Origin: Haloplanus ruber
GTDB taxonomy: Archaea > Halobacteriota > Halobacteria > Halobacteriales > Haloferacaceae
Length of the DNA: 64,000 bases
Assembly: GCF_024494725.1 (NCBI RefSeq)
Contig: NZ_JANHDK010000002.1
Span: 408,915-472,914, forward strand
Direction of reading: 5' to 3'
Part shown: piece by piece, positions 18,082-26,346 of the stretch
How positions within the stretch are numbered: the stretch's first letter is position 1
How the letters are laid out: every line of letters starts with the position of its first letter
Notes under the pieces: generated by a model
What the model was told of the DNA's origin: nothing
What the model saw: the letters and a program-made list of their open reading frames with translations, nothing else
The model's database searches: none
Made by a program: the position numbers and the translations under genes

Positions 18082-19932
18082 TCAGTCGTCGCTCGGGGCG
18101 CCTGCCGCGCCGCCTTCGCTCCGGACGCTCCGGATGTTCGCGTAGCCGATGCGGACGAGCGACAGCGCGAGGTAGATGAGCACGAACGCGAGTCCCGCTT
18201 GGACGGCACTGGAGATCATCGCGGACGTCGACTCGGCGCCGCCTTGCAGGATGTTGATGTAGATGTTCTCGTAGACGGCCAGCCACAGCAGCCCCAGAAT
18301 CGTGATGACCGTCATGACGGCCATCGGGACGCCGGTGGAGATGAGCTGTTTGGAGTCGTCCCAGTTGGCGAGCCACACGGTCGCGGTCAGGAGCGCGAGC
18401 GCGGCGAGCAACTGGTTCGCGCCACCGAACAGCCCCCACAGCACGACCCACTCGCCGGACGCGACGAGCGCGTAGGCGGCGAGGGTCTGGATGACTGGGT
18501 TGGTGTAGCGGCCGCGGGCGAGGTTTCCGAGGCCGAAGCTCTCCAGCCCGGTCGCGGTCTGTCCCGCAGGCATGCCGACGATTTCCTCCATCATGTATCG
18601 GCCGAGACGGACGGCGGTGTCCGTCGAAGTGAGGAGGAAACTCACCAGTACGAGCGCCATGAAGACGCTGGCGGGCGTCTCGGGCAGGCCGAAGCTGGTG
18701 AGGATGATGCCACCACCGGAGGCGAAGTTGGGGAGCGCGCCGCCGATGCCGCCGGCGGCAGCGTCACCCGCGAACCCTGCGACTGCGAGCGTCGAGAGCG
18801 CGACGGCTGCGAGTAGCCCCTCACCGAGCATCCCGCCGTAGCCGATGAGGCGGGCGTCGGTCTCTTTGTCCAGTTGTTTCGCGGTCGTTCCCGAGGACAC
18901 CAGCGAGTGGAACCCGCTGATCGTCCCGCAGGCGATGGTGATAAACAGCAACGGGAACAGCGGGAGGAAGACCCCCTCGACCCCCCAGAAGCCGTTGAAC
19001 ATCCCGATGGAAGGGTCGACGGTGAGCGGCTGACTACTGGTTCCGAAGATTGTACCGACGATGACGGCGAGCAAGGCACCCCCGACGCCAGTATACAGGA
19101 GGAACGACGAGAGGTAGTCACGCGGCTGGAGCAACACCCACACCGGCAGCGCGCTGGCGATTCCGGCATACACCAGCACGACCGGGATCCAGGCCGCGGT
19201 GTTGGCACCGAGCGATCCGGCGGCGGGCACCCAGTTGCCCGCTCCAGAGAGCAACACGAACGTCCCGGCGGGGTGGGAGCCTTCCGCCAGCGAGAACAGT
19301 GCGAACGGATACTGCAGTCCGACCCAGACGCCGGCGAAGACGCCGGCGACAAACAGGATCGTTCCCGGGATGAACGGCCCGTCGAGTTGATACAGATAGA
19401 CGCCGAACACGAGCGCGAGCGCGACGTAGACGAAACTCGCGGTCGCTACCTGCGGGAACGCGTTGAACACAATCGCCACCACGAGGGCGAACACCGCCAC
19501 GACGAGGACGATGGTGAGAAAGGCAAACCACAGTAGCATGTTCTTGCCTTTCCGCCCGACGTACTGGCCGATGATGTAGCCAATCGACTTCCCCTCGTGC
19601 CGGAGTGACCCGGACAGCGAGACGAAGTCGTGGACCGCGCCCATCAGGGGGTTACCGACGGCGATCCACAGAAGCGCCGGGAGCCACCCCCACACGGCCC
19701 CGGCGGTGATCGGACCGACGATGGGTGCACCGCCGGCGATGCTCGAGTAGTGATGCCCCAACAGCACCGGTTTCTTCGACGGCACGTACTCCTGTCCATC
19801 CTCGTATTTGTGTGCTGGTGTCTCGGCGTCCTCTTCCAGCCCCACGAACTGCGCGAGGTAGCGCGAGTATCCGACGTAGCCGAAGGTGAACGTCACCAGC
19901 ACCGCGAGTACGATCCAGATTACTTGTGTCAT
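18082..19932 (-). CDS. cstA: carbon starvation protein A (CstA) family transporter
   Basis: 616-residue polytopic membrane protein with roughly 16 hydrophobic segments. It shows the CstA family order: an N-terminal VIWIVLAVLVTFTFGYVGYSR-type helix and the loop KKPVLLGHHYSSIAGGAPIVGP, the family hallmark. A GTISGFHSLVSSGTT block and a C-terminal TM cluster follow. Bacterial members import peptides or pyruvate under carbon limitation. A GCTTAAGTCC element at 19965-19974 is about 38 bases before the ATG. A T6 run follows the stop. It is monocistronic. Confidence 0.93.
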   Translation of the reverse strand: MTQVIWIVLAVLVTFTFGYVGYSRYLAQFVGLEEDAETPAHKYEDGQEYVPSKKPVLLGHHYSSIAGGAPIVGPITAGAVWGWLPALLWIAVGNPLMGAVHDFVSLSGSLRHEGKSIGYIIGQYVGRKGKNMLLWFAFLTIVLVVAVFALVVAIVFNAFPQVATASFVYVALALVFGVYLYQLDGPFIPGTILFVAGVFAGVWVGLQYPFALFSLAEGSHPAGTFVLLSGAGNWVPAAGSLGANTAAWIPVVLVYAGIASALPVWVLLQPRDYLSSFLLYTGVGGALLAVIVGTIFGTSSQPLTVDPSIGMFNGFWGVEGVFLPLFPLLFITIACGTISGFHSLVSSGTTAKQLDKETDARLIGYGGMLGEGLLAAVALSTLAVAGFAGDAAAGGIGGALPNFASGGGIILTSFGLPETPASVFMALVLVSFLLTSTDTAVRLGRYMMEEIVGMPAGQTATGLESFGLGNLARGRYTNPVIQTLAAYALVASGEWVVLWGLFGGANQLLAALALLTATVWLANWDDSKQLISTGVPMAVMTVITILGLLWLAVYENIYINILQGGAESTSAMISSAVQAGLAFVLIYLALSLVRIGYANIRSVRSEGGAAGAPSDD

Positions 19933-19964
19933 GTGTCGCCTCGGTCACAAAGATGATGAAAGTC

Positions 19965-19974
19965 GGACTTAAGC
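19965..19974 (-). promoter_or_regulatory. TATA element of cstA
   Basis: Minus-strand GCTTAAGTCC. Transcription would start near 19943, giving a leader of about ten bases. Confidence 0.5.
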
Positions 19975-20000
19975 GTTGGCGTCCCGTGCGCGCGTGCCGG

Positions 20001-20987
20001 TTAGCCGTCGCGGTCGACGAACGTCGGCGCCTCGGCGCTCGGGTCGATGGCAAGTTCCTCGGCTACCGCGGCCAGCAGGTCGCCCCGCACCTCGCGTGAT
20101 CGGGACTCGATTTCCGCGACGAGCGGGGGGTCGAACCGCTCGCGGACCTGCGCCAGTCGCTCGCGCTCCGTCTCGATTCGATCCCGAAGATAGCGGGCGC
20201 CGCGGCCGTTCTCGTCCTCGTCCGGTGAGGGTGTCAGCCGATTCGCGACCAGTCCGCGAACCGATAGCTCTCGCTCTGCCATCCCCTCGATTGCCCGCCC
20301 GGTTTCGTTGACCGACAGCTGATCCGGGTTGAGTACGAGAAAGAAGGCCGCGTCGTTCCGGAGCGCACCGCCGGCGAACTCGAAGAAGTCCCGGCGCTCT
20401 TCCAGGCGTTCGAGGACTGGGTCGCCCGCCATCACCCGCCGGGGTTCGTTGTTGCCGATGGCGGCCTTCTCGAAGAGGTCGATGCTCTGCCGGCGCTTGT
20501 GCGTTAGCCGGTCGATCCAGTCGCGCAGGAAATCCGGGAGCCCGAGCAGTCGGAGCGTCGCCCCCGTGGGCGCCGTGTCGAACACCACCCGGTCGTAGTC
20601 GTCGCGCTCCCGCATCACCTCGACGAACCGGTCGAACAGTGCGGCCTCGTACGCGCCGGGCGTCTGGTGAGCCATCTCCAGTTGTCGGTTGATCTCGTTG
20701 ACCATCGACGCCGACACCTGTTCGGAGAGCTGTCGCCGGATGCCGTCGAGGTGGTTCGCCACCTCCCGTTCGGGGTCGATCTCCATCGCCGACAGCCCGT
20801 CGATCCCCTCGACCGACCCCGGAGTGTCGTCGAACGACTGATCGAACACGTCCGACACCGAGTGCGCGGGGTCGGTCGAGACGACCAGCGTCTCCACGCC
20901 CGCGGTTGCACACCGCCGGGCGTACCCACAGGAGACGGTGGTTTTCCCGACGCCACCTTTCCCGCCGAAGAAGACGAACGGTTCCAT
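20001..20987 (-). CDS. ArsA/TRC40-type ATPase
   Basis: 328-residue deviant P-loop ATPase of the ArsA/Get3 family. The signature lysine motif GGKGGVGKTTVS is at residues 8-19. Switch I is DPAHSVSDVFDQ, and the A-loop/switch II is VVFDTAPTGATLRLLGLP. No CxxC zinc motif typical of Get3 dimers and no duplicated ArsA half are seen. It could therefore be a single-domain tail-anchored protein targeting factor or an anion-pump ATPase; no arsB or arsR is nearby. The ATG at 20987 matches the family start and follows the stop of the 98-residue gene by one base. Confidence 0.93.
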   Translation of the reverse strand: MEPFVFFGGKGGVGKTTVSCGYARRCATAGVETLVVSTDPAHSVSDVFDQSFDDTPGSVEGIDGLSAMEIDPEREVANHLDGIRRQLSEQVSASMVNEINRQLEMAHQTPGAYEAALFDRFVEVMRERDDYDRVVFDTAPTGATLRLLGLPDFLRDWIDRLTHKRRQSIDLFEKAAIGNNEPRRVMAGDPVLERLEERRDFFEFAGGALRNDAAFFLVLNPDQLSVNETGRAIEGMAERELSVRGLVANRLTPSPDEDENGRGARYLRDRIETERERLAQVRERFDPPLVAEIESRSREVRGDLLAAVAEELAIDPSAEAPTFVDRDG

Positions 20988-20988
20988 C

Positions 20989-21285
20989 TCAGAAGTGGTA
21001 CTGCTGGCCCTTGCGTTCGAGATACGAGTCCCGATCCCACAGGCGCCGCTCCCACGCCTCGAACTCGTCTTCGAGGTAGGGGAGCAGTTCGGCGGTGTAA
21101 TAGGAGACCGGTGAGGGGATGCCGAACGCGTCCGGGAAGCAAGCCAGCAAGAACGCGTCCTCGCTGTCCTCGGCCTCCTTCTCGATTTTCTCGTAGGCTG
21201 GATGTGAAATAATGCCATGGTACAGCCCCTGGAGCCACTCCCGCAGGATCTCGCGGTAGGCCGCGATGCGGTCGGCGACTGTCAT
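20989..21285 (-). CDS. small protein coupled to the ArsA-type ATPase
   Basis: 98 residues, not recognised. It is helical and acidic, starting MTVADRIAAYREILREWLQG, with a central segment AFGIPSPVSYYTAELLPYLE and an aromatic C-terminus ending QQYHF. There is no membrane segment or cysteine pair. It precedes the ATPase with a one-base gap on the same strand, so the two are very likely co-translated and may form a complex. Size and helicity would suit an adaptor or regulator, but this is inference from position only. Confidence 0.78.
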   Translation of the reverse strand: MTVADRIAAYREILREWLQGLYHGIISHPAYEKIEKEAEDSEDAFLLACFPDAFGIPSPVSYYTAELLPYLEDEFEAWERRLWDRDSYLERKGQQYHF

Positions 21286-21387
21286 CGTTTCTCATCCAAC
21301 CGCTCGCCGAGACATAAACCCCGTGCCGTCCGCGACGGTGGTGCCGAGACGACGGGCTTGAAGCCGCCGCAGGCCTCACCTCCTCCC

Positions 21388-22581
21388 ATGACCGACACGG
21401 ATCGCATCCCCGTGACCGTCCTGTCCGGGAGCCTCGGCGCGGGCAAGACGACGCTGTTGAACCACCTGCTGGCCAACGCCGACCGCGACGTCGCGGTCCT
21501 CGTCAATGATATGGGCGAGGTGAACGTCGACGCCGAACTCCTCGCCGAGGGGTCGGATCTGGGCGGGGCGGTTGCCGAACTCTCGAACGGCTGTATCTGT
21601 TGTGAACTCCGCGACGACTTGGAGACCGCAGTGGTCCGTCTCGCCCGCGAGCGCGACTTCGACGCGCTGGTGGTGGAGTCTTCGGGCATCTCCGAACCCG
21701 CGCCGGTCGCGCGCCTGTTCACCACCGACTCCGCCGCCGCCGCCCGCTATCGCCTGAACGCGCTCGTGACCGTCCTCGACACCCGGCGCTTTCTCGACAC
21801 CTTCGACGACGACACGGTCCCCGAACGCCGCGGAAGCGCGGACGACCGCCCTCTGTCGGACCTCCTCGTCGAACAGGTCGAGGTGTCGACACGCGTCTTG
21901 CTCAACAAGGGCGACCTCTGTACCGACGTCGAACTCGACCGGGCCGAGTCGTTGGTCGCGGCCCTTCGCCCCGGTGCCGAGACGGTCCGGACGGAGTTCT
22001 CGGCGGTCGACCCCGCCCGTCTCCTCGACGCCGGGGGCGTCGACGCCGATGCCCTCGCCACCCTCCCTGGCTGGAAGCGAGCCATCGAGGCCGACGACGA
22101 CCACGCTGACCACGCACACGCCCACCCCGACGAGGTGTACGGCGTCACCTCGTTCACCTACCGCCGTCGCCGCCCGTTTCACCCCGAGCGGATCGCGTCG
22201 GTCCTTCGGAACCTCCCCCCGGCTGTCGTCCGCTCGAAGGGCACGCTCTGGGTCGCCGGCACCGACCGCCGGCAGTCCGTGAGTCAGGCCGGATCGTCGA
22301 TTCGGGTGACCGCACAGGGTCCCTGGATCGCGTCGCTCCCCGACATCGAACAGAAAACCTACCGCGCGAACCGGCCGGACCTCGACTGGCACGACACCTA
22401 CGGCGACCGCCGGACGGAGTTCGTCGTCATCGGCACCGACCTCGACGAGGCGACGCTTCGTGCCCGACTCGACGACGCGCTCCTCACCGACGAGGAGTGG
22501 GGCGACGGCGGAGACGTCGCCGTCGACGCCGCCCCGTTTCCCACGACTGACGGCGAGACGGCCGTCCTCCGTGAACCCTGA
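21388..22581 (+). CDS. CobW/ZNG1-type GTPase (metallochaperone family)
   Basis: 397-residue G3E-family P-loop GTPase. Walker A is SGSLGAGKTTLLNH at about residues 13-26. The metal-binding CxCC motif is Cys69, Cys71, Cys72 in NGCICCEL. The guanine-specificity motif is LLNKGDL, and the histidine-rich run DDDHADHAHAHP precedes the CobW C-terminal domain. G3E proteins hand zinc or cobalt to client enzymes. The ATG at 21388 fits the family; the open frame before it is not homologous. Its stop abuts that of a convergent zinc-ribbon gene, a plausible partner or client. Confidence 0.93.
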   Translation: MTDTDRIPVTVLSGSLGAGKTTLLNHLLANADRDVAVLVNDMGEVNVDAELLAEGSDLGGAVAELSNGCICCELRDDLETAVVRLARERDFDALVVESSGISEPAPVARLFTTDSAAAARYRLNALVTVLDTRRFLDTFDDDTVPERRGSADDRPLSDLLVEQVEVSTRVLLNKGDLCTDVELDRAESLVAALRPGAETVRTEFSAVDPARLLDAGGVDADALATLPGWKRAIEADDDHADHAHAHPDEVYGVTSFTYRRRRPFHPERIASVLRNLPPAVVRSKGTLWVAGTDRRQSVSQAGSSIRVTAQGPWIASLPDIEQKTYRANRPDLDWHDTYGDRRTEFVVIGTDLDEATLRARLDDALLTDEEWGDGGDVAVDAAPFPTTDGETAVLREP

Positions 22582-22821
22582 TCAGCAGGCACACCCCGAC
22601 CCGGCCGCCCGCTCGAAGCGCATCGGATCGCCGCAGTCGGGACACCGCGGTGTTCCGTCCGCGGTCCGGTCGAGGCCCTCGTCGTCGACGGCCACGTCGC
22701 GGACGCGGACGCCACAGTCGTCACACCAGAAGGCACCGGCGGAGCCGTCGTCGCCGGCGTCGTCGGGCGCGCGACTCGTCGAGGCCGAGAGCACCGCCGA
22801 CACCGTGTCGATGAGTCCCAT
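22582..22821 (-). CDS. small zinc-ribbon protein
   Basis: 79 residues with CxxC knuckles at WCDDCGV and PRCPDCGDPM forming a treble-clef or ribbon site. A further Cys pair at the very C-terminus (GSGCAC) could be a metal-transfer tail. The N-terminal 28 residues are a helix with Ala/Asp-rich linker. It is convergent with the CobW-type GTPase with no intervening base. No family assigned. Confidence 0.75.
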   Translation of the reverse strand: MGLIDTVSAVLSASTSRAPDDAGDDGSAGAFWCDDCGVRVRDVAVDDEGLDRTADGTPRCPDCGDPMRFERAAGSGCAC

Positions 22822-22885
22822 ACCTGAGACTTCCTATCCACCGGGCTAAATCCGCCGCGTTCGTGTGAAAGACACGCACGACCGT

Positions 22886-23287
22886 TCAGACGGCCGCCGC
22901 TAATCCGTCGAGCAACCGGTCGAGTTCGCCGCCCCGCTTCCAGGCCCCGAGGCGGTCGGCCAGCGGCAGGGACAGAGAGAGCGACACCCGCGACCGGACC
23001 CGAACTCGCGACCCCTCGTCCTCGGGGGTCACCGTGATTCGCGTCTCCATCTGCTCGAAGGGGCCGTTGCCCGTCCCCTCGTATCGGTAGCCGTCCGGCA
23101 GTTCCTCGAACCGGAGCTGGAAGGACATTCCCGGCCCGGTGGCGGTGACGAGCGTCGCCTCGCCGTCTTCGGTCACGTCCCCCACCTCGAAGCTCCCCTC
23201 CCACGCCAGCAACGCCCGCGGCGAGAGCCGTCGTTCGATCTCACGGGGGCTCGCGGCGACGAACCGGTCGCGTTCGACTTCGCGCAC
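22886..23287 (-). CDS. SRPBCC (START-like) family protein
   Basis: 133 residues from a GTG start. Helix-grip fold features: opening VREVERDRFVAASPREIERRL, central strands (SFQLRFEELPDGYRYEGTG, METRITVTPEDEGSRVRVRS) and a long C-terminal helix (LDRLLDGLAAAV). This fold binds hydrophobic ligands. The GTG at 23287 is chosen because a CTTATAGG element at 23310-23317 places transcription start on it. The longer in-frame form would begin upstream of that promoter. Confidence 0.75.
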   Translation of the reverse strand: MREVERDRFVAASPREIERRLSPRALLAWEGSFEVGDVTEDGEATLVTATGPGMSFQLRFEELPDGYRYEGTGNGPFEQMETRITVTPEDEGSRVRVRSRVSLSLSLPLADRLGAWKRGGELDRLLDGLAAAV

Positions 23288-23309
23288 GAACGCCCATGGG
23301 GGACGGGAG

Positions 23310-23317
23310 CCTATAAG
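23310..23317 (-). promoter_or_regulatory. TATA element deciding the GTG start of the SRPBCC gene
   Basis: Minus-strand CTTATAGG, centred about 26 bases before the GTG at 23287. The out-of-frame ATG at 23297 would be in the same short leader but does not open the gene. Confidence 0.6.
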
Positions 23318-23342
23318 CGCCGCCGGAGTCGCGCCGGAACGA

Positions 23343-23657
23343 TCAGAGCAACGGGATCGATAGCCCGAGGAGGATGGCTCCAAGTGCCAGCGCGAGATAG
23401 CACAAGCGGTCGGCGTCGGCCCGCCGGACGTCGGCGGCCGCGGGCGTCCCGTGGCGGACGAACTGTTGGTACGCGCCCCCGACGATTGCGACAGCGGCGG
23501 CGGCCGATACCGTCAACGCCGTCCGGAGGGAGAGGCCGTACGCCAACCCGTAGAGCGGGCCGAGCGAGAACGCGAGCATCGCGCCGATGCCCGCGACGAC
23601 GACGAACGGGACGGGATCGACCGGCCGGCCGTCCCGGTTTCGGGGGCGCCGGTCCAT
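23343..23657 (-). CDS. small membrane protein, unknown function
   Basis: 104 residues with three hydrophobic segments: PFVVVAGIGAMLAFSLGPLY, RTALTVSAAAAVAIVGGAY and LCYLALALGAILLGLSIPLL. The start is the ATG at 23657 (MDRRPRNRDG), giving a basic N-terminus predicted to stay inside. It is upstream of the SRPBCC gene on the same strand and divergent from the gene at 23716. Not recognised. Confidence 0.7.
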   Translation of the reverse strand: MDRRPRNRDGRPVDPVPFVVVAGIGAMLAFSLGPLYGLAYGLSLRTALTVSAAAAVAIVGGAYQQFVRHGTPAAADVRRADADRLCYLALALGAILLGLSIPLL

Positions 23658-23715
23658 GCTCGCCGGTTGGACGCCAGGGACAAGAGGTAAGTGGCGCTCG
23701 CACCGCTCCACACGC

Positions 23716-23931
23716 ATGGCCGACGACGCCGAGGGGTTCGACGACGCGGTGGCAGACACCGAGGGTGACCCCCGGGTCATCCTCGCCCTGAACCTGGTGT
23801 TGTCCTCGCTGTTCGCGTGGGTCGTCGTCTGGGGACTCTCGATGATCGATATCGTCGCCTACGGCGCCGTCAACGTCGTCACTCTGGCGGCCGTCCTCGT
23901 CGGCGTGACCTATCTGATTACGCAGCGCTAA
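23716..23931 (+). CDS. small two-TM membrane protein, unknown function
   Basis: 71 residues. An acidic N-terminus of about 18 residues is followed by two membrane helices (VILALNLVLSSLFAWVVVWG and YGAVNVVTLAAVLVGVTYLI) and a very short basic tail. The start is the ATG at 23716. It sits 39 bases before upp, which has its own TATA element. Not recognised. Confidence 0.7.
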   Translation: MADDAEGFDDAVADTEGDPRVILALNLVLSSLFAWVVVWGLSMIDIVAYGAVNVVTLAAVLVGVTYLITQR

Positions 23932-23939
23932 GGCAGGCG

Positions 23940-23947
23940 TTTTAAGT
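23940..23947 (+). promoter_or_regulatory. TATA element of upp
   Basis: TTTTAAGT, about 27 bases before the ATG at 23971, so upp is probably leaderless. Confidence 0.6.
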
Positions 23948-23970
23948 CCGCTGCGGCCGGTTCCCCGACG

Positions 23971-24648
23971 ATGACCATCGAAGACCGCGACGACGCGTAT
24001 CTCATCACGCACGCACTCGCGAAGGACACGCTCTCGAAGATCCGTGACGCCGACACCGAACAGGTCGCCTTCCGCAAGGGCCTCGTGAAACTCGGGCGGA
24101 TCTGTGGCTACGAGATCATCGACGGCGCGATGGAGACGGAGTACGTCGCCATCGAGACGCCGCTCGCGGAGACGACCGGTGAGCGCGTGAAAGGACTCGA
24201 CGACGTGGTCATCATCAACGTCCTGCGGGCGGCGACGCCGTTCGTCGAAGGGCTGTTGAAGGCCTTCCCGCGCGCCAAACAGGGCGTCATCAGCGCCGGT
24301 CGTGACGAGGAAGCCGGCATGAACGAGGACGGCGAGTTCCCCATCACGGTCGACTACGTCAAACTCCCCGAGATCAGCGAGGACGACACCGTCATCGTCG
24401 CCGACCCGATGCTCGCCACCGGCTCGACGATGTCGGCCGTCCTCGATTACGTCCTCGACGGCCAGACGACCCCAGAGAACCTCTTTGTCCTCTCGGCGGT
24501 CAGCGCCCCGGATGGCCTGCTTCGCGTCTCCGAGGCCGTCCCCGAGGCGGACCTCCTGACCGTCGCCATCGACGATCGCCTCGACGAAAACGGCTTCATC
24601 GTCCCGGGCCTCGGCGACGCCGGCGACCGGGCGTTCCGGACGGCCTGA
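23971..24648 (+). CDS. upp: uracil phosphoribosyltransferase
   Basis: 225-residue type I phosphoribosyltransferase converting uracil and PRPP to UMP in pyrimidine salvage. The PRPP loop is [17 protein letters not shown], the flexible-loop region is [13 protein letters not shown], and the uracil-binding C-terminus is [17 protein letters not shown], typical of Upp. Length matches archaeal Upp. pyrD lies 37 kb away, and no regulator is adjacent. Confidence 0.97.
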   Translation: MTIEDRDDAYLITHALAKDTLSKIRDADTEQVAFRKGLVKLGRICGYEIIDGAMETEYVAIETPLAETTGERVKGLDDVVIINVLRAATPFVEGLLKAFPRAKQGVISAGRDEEAGMNEDGEFPITVDYVKLPEISEDDTVIVADPMLATGSTMSAVLDYVLDGQTTPENLFVLSAVSAPDGLLRVSEAVPEADLLTVAIDDRLDENGFIVPGLGDAGDRAFRTA

Positions 24649-24780
24649 GACTGCCGCCCCACCAGCGAACCCCTTCGCTTCAGGTCGAACACCGCCAGAC
24701 GGCGGCCCGACGACCGCGAACGAATCTCCACCGAAACGGACCCGTCGAGCGCTCCCTACCGCTCCGGAGCACTCTGAAAC

Positions 24781-25386
24781 TCAGCCCAGTTCGACCCGGC
24801 CGCCGGTCGCGGAGCGCAGGCGGTCCCGGAGGCTCTCGGCCTCGGCGACGGGCACTCGCACCTCGAAGGCGACCCGTTCCTCGTAGGCCGCCTCGAAGTC
24901 GACGCCCTCGCTTTCGAGGATTCCGCGGACGGTCCCCGAATCGTCGTAGTCGACGACGGCCGACACGCGTTCGTGGGGTCGCTCTTCGACCACGCCCGCG
25001 GCGTCGACCGCGTCGCTCACACCGCGGGCATACGCCCGAGCCAGCCCCCCGACACCGAGATTGACGCCGCCGTAGTAGCGGGTCACCACCGCGACGACGT
25101 TCCGCAGGTCACGCTGGACGAGGACGTTCAGCGCGGGTTTGCCCGCCGATCCCGTCGGCTCGCCGTCGTCGCTCGCCCACTCGCGGAGCATCGCTCCACC
25201 CTCGGCGGGCACGCGGTAGGCCGGCACGTTGTGTGTGGCGTCGTCGTACGCGGCTCGCACCTCGTCGACGAACGCCTCGGCCTCGGCGACCGACTCCGCG
25301 GGGGCGACGTGGCCGAGAAACTCCGAGCCTTTCACCTCGAACTCGGCGTCCGCGCGCTCGGCCACCGTGCAATAGGGCTCGGACAT
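24781..25386 (-). CDS. IMPACT/YigZ family protein
   Basis: 201-residue UPF0029/YigZ family protein with the IMPACT N-terminal domain (SEFLGHVAPAESVAEAEAFV, then GEPTGSAGKPALNVLVQRDLRN) and the hallmark YYGGVNLGVGGLARAY. The C-terminal ferredoxin-like half resembles translation-factor domains. Eukaryotic IMPACT modulates Gcn2; the archaeal role is unknown. Its ATG overlaps the stop of the upstream ACT gene by one base (TAATG read in the coding sense), so the two are coupled. Confidence 0.9.
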   Translation of the reverse strand: MSEPYCTVAERADAEFEVKGSEFLGHVAPAESVAEAEAFVDEVRAAYDDATHNVPAYRVPAEGGAMLREWASDDGEPTGSAGKPALNVLVQRDLRNVVAVVTRYYGGVNLGVGGLARAYARGVSDAVDAAGVVEERPHERVSAVVDYDDSGTVRGILESEGVDFEAAYEERVAFEVRVPVAEAESLRDRLRSATGGRVELG

Positions 25387-25886
25387 TAGAACTCGACCCG
25401 GCGAACGTACGGCAACTCACGGATCTCGACCAGTAGCTCCCCGGGGAGCGCCGCGTCGGTGATGACGTACAGTTTTGCGTCGTCGACGAACTCCGGGTCC
25501 TCGCTGATGACCTGCCGGATGGAGATTTCGTGGGCGGCGATGGCCGTCGTCACCTCGGCGACGATGCCCGACTCGGTCTCGTCGTCGACCCAGACTGTCA
25601 GCACCGAGAGATCGAGTACCGGCGCCAGATCCATCAGACTGGGGATGGCCGTGATGTTCTGGAAGATACGGCGAAGCTCCGGATCGTCGAGGATGGCGTC
25701 GGTCGTCGAGTCGACCACCCGTCGGTCGACGCCAATCTCGCGGGCGATCCCCGTGTTGGGAATCTCGATGCCGCCGGAGACGACCCGCCCCTCGTCGTTG
25801 ACGGAGAAGCCCCGTTCGAGCAGGAGGCGGATCACCTCCTGTTGGCTCGGGCTGCCCTCGAACTTTTCCATGATCTCGTCGAACAT
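25386..25886 (-). CDS. ACT-domain regulator-like protein
   Basis: 166 residues. A winged-helix-like N-terminal part (SPSQQEVIRLLLERGFSVND, GIAREIGVDRRVVDSTTDAI) is joined to a C-terminal ACT domain from about residue 92 (LSVLTVWVDDETESGIVAEV). Archaeal proteins of this order are usually called amino-acid-binding regulators. A GTATATCAAC element at 25911-25920 places transcription start on the ATG at 25886. It is the first gene of a pair with the IMPACT gene. The ligand amino acid is unknown. Confidence 0.85.
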   Translation of the reverse strand: MFDEIMEKFEGSPSQQEVIRLLLERGFSVNDEGRVVSGGIEIPNTGIAREIGVDRRVVDSTTDAILDDPELRRIFQNITAIPSLMDLAPVLDLSVLTVWVDDETESGIVAEVTTAIAAHEISIRQVISEDPEFVDDAKLYVITDAALPGELLVEIRELPYVRRVEF

Positions 25887-25910
25887 TCGTCCGACGACTT
25901 GTCCGGGGCG

Positions 25911-25920
25911 GTTGATATAC
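25911..25920 (-). promoter_or_regulatory. TATA element of the ACT-IMPACT pair
   Basis: Minus-strand GTATATCAAC, about 29 bases before the ATG at 25886, leaderless. Confidence 0.6.
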
Positions 25921-26002
25921 CTGCGGCCATTGGGGTGCCCTCGTGGCTGGCCCTCCAGGTTCGACCCTATAATTATTCTTTATGAAAATTTGGCCGGAAC
26001 GC

Positions 26003-26010
26003 TGTATATA
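26003..26010 (+). promoter_or_regulatory. TATA element of the 3-TM protein / transducer pair
   Basis: TGTATATA, about 24 bases before the ATG at 26030. This makes 26030 the start codon rather than the in-frame ATG at 25982, which lies upstream of this element. Confidence 0.65.
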
Positions 26011-26029
26011 TCCCACCTATCACGAACTG

Positions 26030-26344
26030 ATGGAGGAACAGACCTTGTCAACCGTATTCGAAACGTTCGGTGCGCAGACGACCGTCGTTCTGATCGTCGC
26101 ACTCATCGGTCTCATCCCGGTGATACTGTACCGTCAGAAGACGCCGCGCTGGTTCGTTCTGGCATACGGCTTCCTGTTTGTCGCCGCGTTCGCGACGAAC
26201 TTCGAGAACGTCCTTTTGCCAACCGCGCTGAATCTGACGGAACACTTCGTTGGGAACCTCGGGGCCGGGGTTGCCTTCGCCGTCGCTGCGTACACGTACA
26301 GACGGCAGCACATCGACACCGAGGGAACCGGAGGGGAGGCCTGA
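26030..26344 (+). CDS. small 3-TM membrane protein upstream of a transducer
   Basis: 104 residues with three predicted membrane helices: TTVVLIVALIGLIPVILYR, WFVLAYGFLFVAAFATNFE, and a third around FVGNLGAGVAFAVAAYTY. It ends in a basic then acidic cytoplasmic tail. It starts MEEQTLSTVFETFGAQ. Two bases separate its stop from the transducer start at 26347, so they are co-transcribed and probably act together. Not recognised; it resembles small haloarchaeal membrane proteins found beside signalling genes. Confidence 0.78.
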   Translation: MEEQTLSTVFETFGAQTTVVLIVALIGLIPVILYRQKTPRWFVLAYGFLFVAAFATNFENVLLPTALNLTEHFVGNLGAGVAFAVAAYTYRRQHIDTEGTGGEA

Positions 26345-26346
26345 CG

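Noticed and set aside
24649..24780. Gap between upp and the IMPACT gene, checked for a small RNA or gene.
   Set aside because: Both flanking genes are convergent. No T-run, hairpin or plausible open frame is seen, and the only open frame reads into upp antisense.
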